Shown: positions 58,025 through 64,000 of the stretch, in pieces
How the letters are laid out: each line of letters begins with the position of its first letter
How positions within the stretch are numbered: the first letter of the stretch is position 1
Assembly (NCBI GenBank): GCA_029204225.1
Contig: CM055113.1
Coordinates: forward strand, 34,762,557 to 34,826,556
From: Diphasiastrum complanatum
Lineage: Eukaryota; Streptophyta; Lycopodiopsida; Lycopodiales; Lycopodiaceae
Direction of reading: 5' to 3'
DNA length: 64,000 nt
Made by a program: the position numbers and the translations under genes
The notes under the pieces: model-generated
Database searches by the model: none
Told to the model about the DNA's origin: nothing
What the model saw: only the letters and a program-made list of their open reading frames with translations

Positions 58025-58650
58025 AAGGGAAGGTCTCCTAAAATTCTAAAGTTCTAATAAAGAAACAGTGGTCTTTAAAATCAAGTAAACAAAAATATTC
58101 ATAAACATATCGAAAGGAAAATACAAAGCTTATCAAAATAGTAATTCCGTTCAATCATAAAGCATTCAATCATAAGACATGAGGGGTCATGATGGGGACT
58201 CCCCCTCGAAAGATTCTTTTATAGTATGCAAGACCAACTGGCCCTCAACCAATTACATATACAGAGGATAGAAATGGTTTCATAGTTTCTTGAAATCTTG
58301 AAATCATGTGGATTGCAAAAAGATTAGAACTTAGAGAATTCCATAATCTGAAAAAAAAAATTAGACTTTGGCAAAGATCATCAAGCATCGGATTAGATCT
58401 TGTTTCCAAATACATACAAAAGCATTGTCATCAAAATAAGAACATGCATGGTCATTGGACATGGATCCTCATGACATGCAAATACTTTTACATAATTGGA
58501 AGATCATAACTTTCCAGAAATAGAAAAAAACTAGTTTTTTTGCATCAAATCCTCATTGACAAAATTCGTGGAGAATTCACTGAGTCTCAAAATTATTTGT
58601 ACGATTTCTTTGTCATATCCGCGAATTCTGATCAAACCAATTTTTGTACT
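58025..58650 (+). repeat. Repeat G, copy 2
   Basis: Counterpart of 18400-18975, with an extra segment near 58155-58220 (GACTCCCCCTCG). Ends at TTTTTGTAC. No coding frame seen. Confidence 0.7.
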
Positions 58651-59127
58651 GTTAGGCAATTTCACTCATTTTGTACAAAAAAATCAGTTACAATGGACCT
58701 CAGAACATTGCCTTGAAATTCACGAACCTCACTAAGAAATCATAGGCACTAAGGGCGATTACTGGGTGAAAATTCCCATCCAAAAAATTCTATATATAGG
58801 TCTCACCCATCCTCTCCATGAGTTCATTCTAGATTCTTGCAAGTGAGTTCATGCTGAAATTTTCAGAAATTTCATAATTTTCAGAACTATCTAGAATCAC
58901 TGTACTATTGTTTTCATGGCTTCTAGAGATCCTTCACTCTCACTGCATCGCTGTAAGGCAACAAAACCTTACACGGGCAATATCTTTTTACTAGAAATCA
59001 AGAATCATTCCACAACGTTCCAATTAGCCAATTACGTTTTCACCCGTATTGGTTTTAATCTAATCCATCTTCCTGAGCAACGACATGAAAGATGAGACTA
59101 ATTTATTTCTAGCCATTCTAGAACTTC
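58651..59127 (+). other. Unassigned stretch with TATA box and a 59-codon ORF
   Basis: CTATATATAGG at 58788 is followed by a Met codon at 58916 starting MASRDPSLSLHRC and a 59-codon frame ending at 59095. This layout could be a short gene start or the start of a retroelement; no similarity was recognised. Confidence 0.25.
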
Positions 59128-59226
59128 TAACTTAGGATTTAGAACTTCGAAGTTCCTATCTTAGGAAAACTTAAGACTATATTTCTAAGCTTAAGTTACC
59201 TAAGTCTAAGTTCTAAATCTAAGTTT
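59128..59226. repeat. Imperfect inverted repeat / hairpin
   Basis: Arms: AACTTAGGATTTAGAACTT (59129 on) pairs with AAGTTCTAAATCTAAGTT (59207 on); inside, CTTAGGAAAACTTAAG pairs with CTTAAGTTACCTAAG. The loop is about 14 bases and one side has an 11-base bulge. It resembles a small MITE or a hairpin RNA precursor. Confidence 0.6.
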
Positions 59227-59386
59227 AAGCTATTTTATTATTATTTAAGCTTCTACTCACGAGCTTACAAAACACATGCCATGGTGGAAGTTTACTAACA
59301 GACACTCATACGTGGATTTACAAAACACATGCCACGGAATTTTATTTTTCTTTGTGTTAGCACACATGCTAACATTATCCCTCTCC

Positions 59387-60206
59387 CTATTGGATTGGTG
59401 GTCCCACACCAATCGAAGCCTTTTCTTCCTGGATCTTTTGCGCTTCTTGGAGGCAAGCCTGTTGCTGGTGGGATTGATAAAACTTTGTGCCGATGCCCTC
59501 CATCATTTGCCACCGCAATCTGTTCAGGAAGGGCATGAGTTTATAATAATGGAGCATACCATTATTATAAATCCATGCCCATTCTGTGTTTTCCATATCA
59601 ACATGCAGGGCCGAGGTAAGAGTGGCGCGATAGTAAAGCCTTGCTACGCTGATCTGGTCTTCTTGCGTGCGCAATGGTTTATTGATATCAATGGCTATTG
59701 AGGGTAGTCCTCGATCCCAGAAACCCTTCAGTTCTGCTAGAAAGGCTACCAGGCCGCAATTATTCGCACAATATCTTACGTCGCGATCAAGGTTGCCATG
59801 GTGCTTCTGGTAGGATACACAATAGTTAGTGACCATGTCTTCAGCTAAGTTGCCGGTATCGATGCATGTGGGCTTGGGCCAAAATATCATGTTCTTGACC
59901 TTGGTGGCAGAGAATGGTTCTCACCTCGCTACCGGATAATAATATGGATTGGTACACATGTAGGAGGGTGCTTCAAGATACCGTGCCATGGAGGTTTTAC
60001 TCTGCAAGAAGAGTTGATGACGCCAGAGAGGTTGTGGATCCAGTAGTTTGACTGCTTCTTTATGTGTTTTACATTGGTCCAAATCTGGCAATATGTAGCA
60101 TCCGTGCTCCTTTATGGTTGGAATTCTTTGTGATTTAGGAAAAAATTGGCGTTGAATAAAATGGGGGGTTAGTGGTGTCGAGGGTGTTGGATTTATCTCC
60201 TAAGTC
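59387..60206 (-). pseudogene. Unknown minus-strand ORF with one internal stop
   Basis: Open from just after a TAG near 60207 to the stop at 59387, apart from a TGA at 59921-59923. Upstream part: HFIQRQFFPKSQRIPTIKEH, LDPQPLWRHQLFLQS, MARYLEAPSYMCTNPYYYP. Downstream part (167 codons): CIDTGNLAEDMVTNYCVSYQ, HHGNLDRDVRYCANNCGLVA, LPSIAIDINKPLRTQEDQ, WAWIYNNGMLHYYKLMPFL. Composition is that of a real globular protein, about 270 residues in total. Not recognised; it could be retroelement gag-like or a host gene pseudocopy. No intron signals were needed. Confidence 0.5.
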
Positions 60207-62188
60207 CCATTTTACTCTGCCTCCATTCATGCTACAGTTTTACTCACGTTGTCGCACAGTCTGTACATTTACATATAAAATAAGACAAACGAATAAAATA
60301 CAACTGTTTGCATAAATACAAGTAAATTCTTACAGGCAAAGAAAAGGCAAAATCTTCACCAACGTTCATCTCAGCAAAAGCTGATGTCACGGCCCTTTTC
60401 ATGCTCACCCCATGCAATTGTGCTAACAGACTTGACAACAACAGTAGCCACCCACGATCTCCTACAGACAACACATCTACTTTGTACTTTCTTCATCTGC
60501 ACACCTCTAACATTGTGTAAATATACTAAATACCATTTGCATATTCAAATAGATGAGAGAGATCAAGAGAATAAGTGTGTGTGACATCATCATAGCTATG
60601 CACTTTTATTTTTAATGCCAAGATCTGGATTAATCTTAACTTTATTGCAAGCTTCGCTCTTGTTTGAGCTTACTTTCATTTAAACTTCCCCTTCGGGGTG
60701 TATATATCTTTTTCATCAATGTACTTACTACTTTTTCCTATGAATAAATGCATCAATGTGTTTTTTTTTTAAATCAACGATGGTTTATTGGCCTTGCATT
60801 GCAAATACTATGTGTTGAGGTCGGTCAACTGAGTTTTAAAAAACTCATGAGCCATAAGCCAAAAAAAAACTCATGAGCCATAAGCAAAAGCAAAGGCTAT
60901 TTTGGGTTTGCATGAGCCATAAGTAGGAAGTGATGCGTGGTAAGTGTTCTGAGCCATGTGAAATTATTCTTCTCGGGAAATCATACTAATTTAGTTTGCA
61001 GCTTTCATTGTCGCTCCTCCCCGCACACAAATCTCTCCCGGACTGTTTGCTGGTGGCGAGTGAAGGTAGCAGGTGTCAATCTTATTGTTCGAAGGTATAA
61101 GTTTGTGTCCAGCTCATCGTCTGAAGGTAGCATGTGTCAAACTCATGTCCGAATGGAGACATCGATCCGGATGATGTTGTCGCTCTTACTTTCTCTTCTG
61201 GAATAGAATCAGACATAATTGCTCATTGTTTAATGAAGGCCTCACGAAGCAGAATCACAAGTGTGTCTAAGCAACGGCGATGTCTAAGAGAGAGCTCACG
61301 GTGTTCAAGAATCAAGAGAGAGATCACGATCTTCGGGCATCAACAATGTTCAAGAGAGAGCTCACAAAGTTCTAGTTGTCGTTGAAAGGTTGATAGTCGT
61401 TGAGCTACATGCATAATAGTCACTAGCACGTTGACCGGGCTAGAACGTTGAGATACAGGTCGATGGTCGTTGAGACAACATAACCACAAGCATATCACAA
61501 GTGCATCTGTGATCTGAGCTACAAATCATAGGCAGATCACAAGCAGAATCAAATCACAATCAAAATCAATCACTGTTTAATGAAGGCCTCATTAGCGAAA
61601 TCACAAGTGCATGTGAAAACCACAAGTCCATATGAGCTACAGTCACAAACGATGATACTATTTCATGTCTTTTGTGAGTGCGAGCGAGCGAGAGAGAGAG
61701 AGAGCTCACGGTGACAGGTCTCTCGCGGTTTAATGAAGGCAAGATAGTCTGCAGAAACAAAAGCAGAATCACAGGCAGATCACAAACGGATCCTCGCTCT
61801 TCGTTGATACTCATTCCCTAGCATACACGTTATGAGTCTGTCTTTAGTAACAACAGACCTGTCCCGTTTTGGAGTCTGGAGGCACGGTCCTTCGAAGAAG
61901 AGAATAGGAAACCGATTGCTGTTAGCATCAGACCTCTCCCCACTATTGAAAAATTCTTGGAGACATGATCCTTCAAATAATGGCCATCGTGAGAAAGATA
62001 AACAGTAGTTTCAGATAGAATCTGGGAAGATCCTTGTCACGGTTTACAAAGTGCTAAGAGATCAGTAGTCATCGTTGCTGCAATGTGCTAGAAGACAGAT
62101 TCAACAAATTGTAGATTTTTATCAAGTACGGGTAACAGGTAGCATCTCGCGTATTAGCACAAACTGAGTTCTCTACAAAGAGGCAGAT
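60207..62188. other. Repeat-laced non-coding stretch
   Basis: CATGAGCCATAAG occurs three times between 60847 and 60922. Between 61230 and 61740 TTTAATGAAGGC recurs three times (61230, 61575, 61727), with AGAGAGCTCACGG and CAGAATCACAA-type repeats. ORFs here show no protein features. Confidence 0.5.
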
Positions 62189-62814
62189 TGTTGAGATTTA
62201 GCAGCGGTCATAGAAACTACTAGTCCGGTCAGGGCAGAAGATCCTCCAGTGCAGAAGAACAGCTTTTTTCCACGGAAGGGCCAAGGGGTTGCATCGTGGC
62301 ACATTATTGCAGCTCGACGAGGACGCTAAAACTCAATTGTGTCTTCAAGCCGCTCTGCTCTTGTTGAATTACTGTGAACGTAAATAAGAGACTCTTCCTG
62401 TTTTGGGTACAATGCATGAACTGATAATTCACGTTTCTTGGATCCCAAGCGGCGCTGGGTATATTCTACTTGCATTGATTTTCATTTATCATAAAGGTGC
62501 TATCAGTGTCGTCGTCTAACTCCTGAAGCACTGTATTATCTTTCTTGTGCATGACTTGACATAAGTAATAAAGCACAGCAAGAACAGTGATCATACAGCA
62601 TGCCTTACTGAAAAGACACCAGAGGTAATCCTATTGCCAGATGTGCAAAAACAGTGCATCCATGTTCGTATAGCTTCTACTTATATCCTACTGATCATCA
62701 AAGATCTTTACATGTCATTGCCGATGACAGGTACCCTTCTTTTCACACCCGCCAATTTCTCACATGGGTGTGACATTCAATATATAACGGCCTAACAGTT
62801 GAATTGCTACCAAC
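62189..62814 (-). repeat. copia-5 3' LTR (candidate)
   Basis: On the minus strand it starts TGTTGGTAGCAATTC just after a purine-rich ATTGTGGGAGAGAT, and ends ATCTCAACA (plus strand TGTTGAGATTT at 62189). This is the right position and form for an LTR following the RNase H end. The matching 5' LTR is not in the window. Confidence 0.6.
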
Positions 62815-62829
62815 AATCTCTCCCACAAT

Positions 62830-63506
62830 TCAACTTCATTCTACTAAGAAATTTTCTCTTACTCCCATCAGATCTCTGAAATACTGAAATTTTGCTTTAC
62901 CTAAACTCTTGGTCATGAGATCCGCTATCATTTCTTTAGTAGCACAATACTTCAGCCTAAATTCTCCAGATTGTATCATATATCTAACATAGTGATATTG
63001 CAGACACTATATGTTTGCTTCTCTTATGAAAGCAACCATTTTTACACAAGAAAATGCATCCCTGATTATCACTTTGTAAAACAAAACTATCTACTTTAAT
63101 CTCTATTTCATTAATAATATTCTTGATCTACATGTGTTCCTTTGAAGCATGACACAGAGCCATGTATTCAGCTTCAGTGGTGGATAGAGTCACGGATCTA
63201 TGTTTGGTACTTGCCCAGCTGATTATTGCATTGGCCATGATGAATGTATAAGCTGATGTGGATGTCCTGTCATCCTCATTTCCTCCCCAGTCCGAAACTG
63301 CATAACCTGTAGATTATACCATGTGCAGCTATTCCTTGTAAATATTTTAGAACTCTCTTTCCTGCATTCCAGTGTGCTATGCCTGGGTTATTCAAAAGCT
63401 GACTTAACTTCCCTACTGCCGTGCAAATATCCGGTCTGGTACTGCATACAAGTCCACAGATGTGCATTTTGTTGGCTGACACCTGTTGAAGTGTATATGT
63501 ACCCAA
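62830..63506 (-). pseudogene. copia-5 RNase H remains
   Basis: From 63506: STRPDICTAVGKLSQLL, GIAHWNAGKRVLKYLQG, then after a frame change SDWGGNEDDRTSTSAYTF, AIISWASTKHRSVTLSTTEA, LQSDNQGCI and, in another frame, KEMIADLMTKSLGKAKFQY. Clear copia RNase H in full length, with several stops. No RT part is recognisable beyond 63506. Confidence 0.85.
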
Positions 63507-63949
63507 GGATGGAATGTATCAAGTACCTTTTGATTTCTGCATTTCGTGTCTTCTGTGTTGTACAGATATTTAGCTTGCCATCATGAATGCTCTCATTGTT
63601 TGATTGCTGCGTGTCATAGTTTCATTTACCTAGTATGTAATCGTTGATTCCGGTACATATAGAATTATGATCTTTCGAAGGTTATGGGCCCACATCACGA
63701 GGTAGTGTAATCATTTCTGAAAGCGATCTGTACCGTCGAAGGGATATGAAGGAGAAAGCGACTGAGGCCAAAGCAGAACAAATTATAGTCTGCCTAAAGG
63801 TCGAGATGACAACCGAAATCAGTCCATTGAGCGATTCACGAGTCCTTGAGGAAGATGAAATTGATCCTCAAGGAGAGAGGGCTGTGGGGAGTAGTGGATG
63901 GGAGCGATCCTGTAGATCGTGATGAGGAAGGGGTTCGCATGGATGCAGC
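63507..63949 (+). other. Unassigned stretch
   Basis: A short frame near 63750-63860 (EKATEAKAEQIIVCLKVEM) is protein-like but unidentified. Nothing else seen. Confidence 0.25.
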
Positions 63950-64000
63950 TAGAAGTACATGGAGTTGTGCAAAGAGCTTCTACATTCATAGGGATTGGAA
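63950..64000 (+). pseudogene. Start of another gene X exon copy (cut by window end)
   Basis: 51 bases identical to module B at 7739-7789, beginning exactly at the splice-acceptor point TAG|AAGTACATGG. The sequence before it is unrelated to the intron seen in the other copies. Confidence 0.75.

Noticed and set aside
1..64000. CRISPR arrays, tRNA and rRNA genes, bacterial operons
   Set aside because: No regularly spaced repeats, no cloverleaf or rRNA signatures seen; tRNA similarity is limited to retrotransposon primer sites.

Overview
The window is AT-rich plant nuclear DNA, almost certainly from a land plant with a large, retrotransposon-rich genome. Evidence: several Ty1/copia elements with tRNA-Met primer sites, a CACTA transposase relic, spliceosomal introns, and a split SNF2/RING gene of the plant 'SMARCA3-like' class. 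I cannot name the species. Nothing bacterial (operons, ribosome binding sites, CRISPR) was seen, and no rRNA or tRNA gene.

The dominant structure is a very large inverted repeat. Bases 1-18399 are the near-identical reverse complement of 38418-56814, around a 20 kb single-copy spacer. The left arm runs off the window edge, so it may be longer. From outside to inside each arm holds: (1) the start of an unidentified gene X; (2) a divergent promoter with clustered CACGTG boxes; (3) a broken histone H3/CENH3-like ORF; (4) an unidentified gene Y, split by copia-1 with a perfect 5-bp target duplication (AAGAG); (5) module B, a copia RT scrap fused to a pseudo-exon of gene X; (6) module A, related to the DNA just upstream of the SNF2 gene; (7) copia-3 debris split by copia-2 (target duplication ACTAG); (8) a second copy of module B.

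The spacer (18400-38417) holds repeat G; copia-4 RT/RNase H remains; a microsatellite block bracketed by GACGTC-type repeats; a CACTA DNA transposon relic on the minus strand (24611-27690); an unknown intron-bearing gene Z (about 27981-29570); repeat-rich intergenic DNA; the 5'-truncated, frameshifted SNF2-RING-helicase gene on the minus strand (33503-37284); and a further copy of module A joined to its 5' end.

Right of the inverted repeat (56815-64000), gene X continues into single-copy DNA with an intact version of the exon that is frameshifted in the four module B copies. Then come a second G repeat, a hairpin-forming segment, an unknown minus-strand ORF with one stop (59387-60206), repeat-laced DNA, a copia-5 3' end with LTR, and the first 51 bases of another gene X exon copy at the window edge.

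The transposon ORFs carry deletions, stops or frameshifts and look non-autonomous. The genes are not an operon or a pathway. What links them is duplication history: copia-1 and copia-2 inserted first, modules A and B were duplicated, and the whole block was then copied in inverted orientation recently. Coordinates of splice sites and junctions were read by eye.
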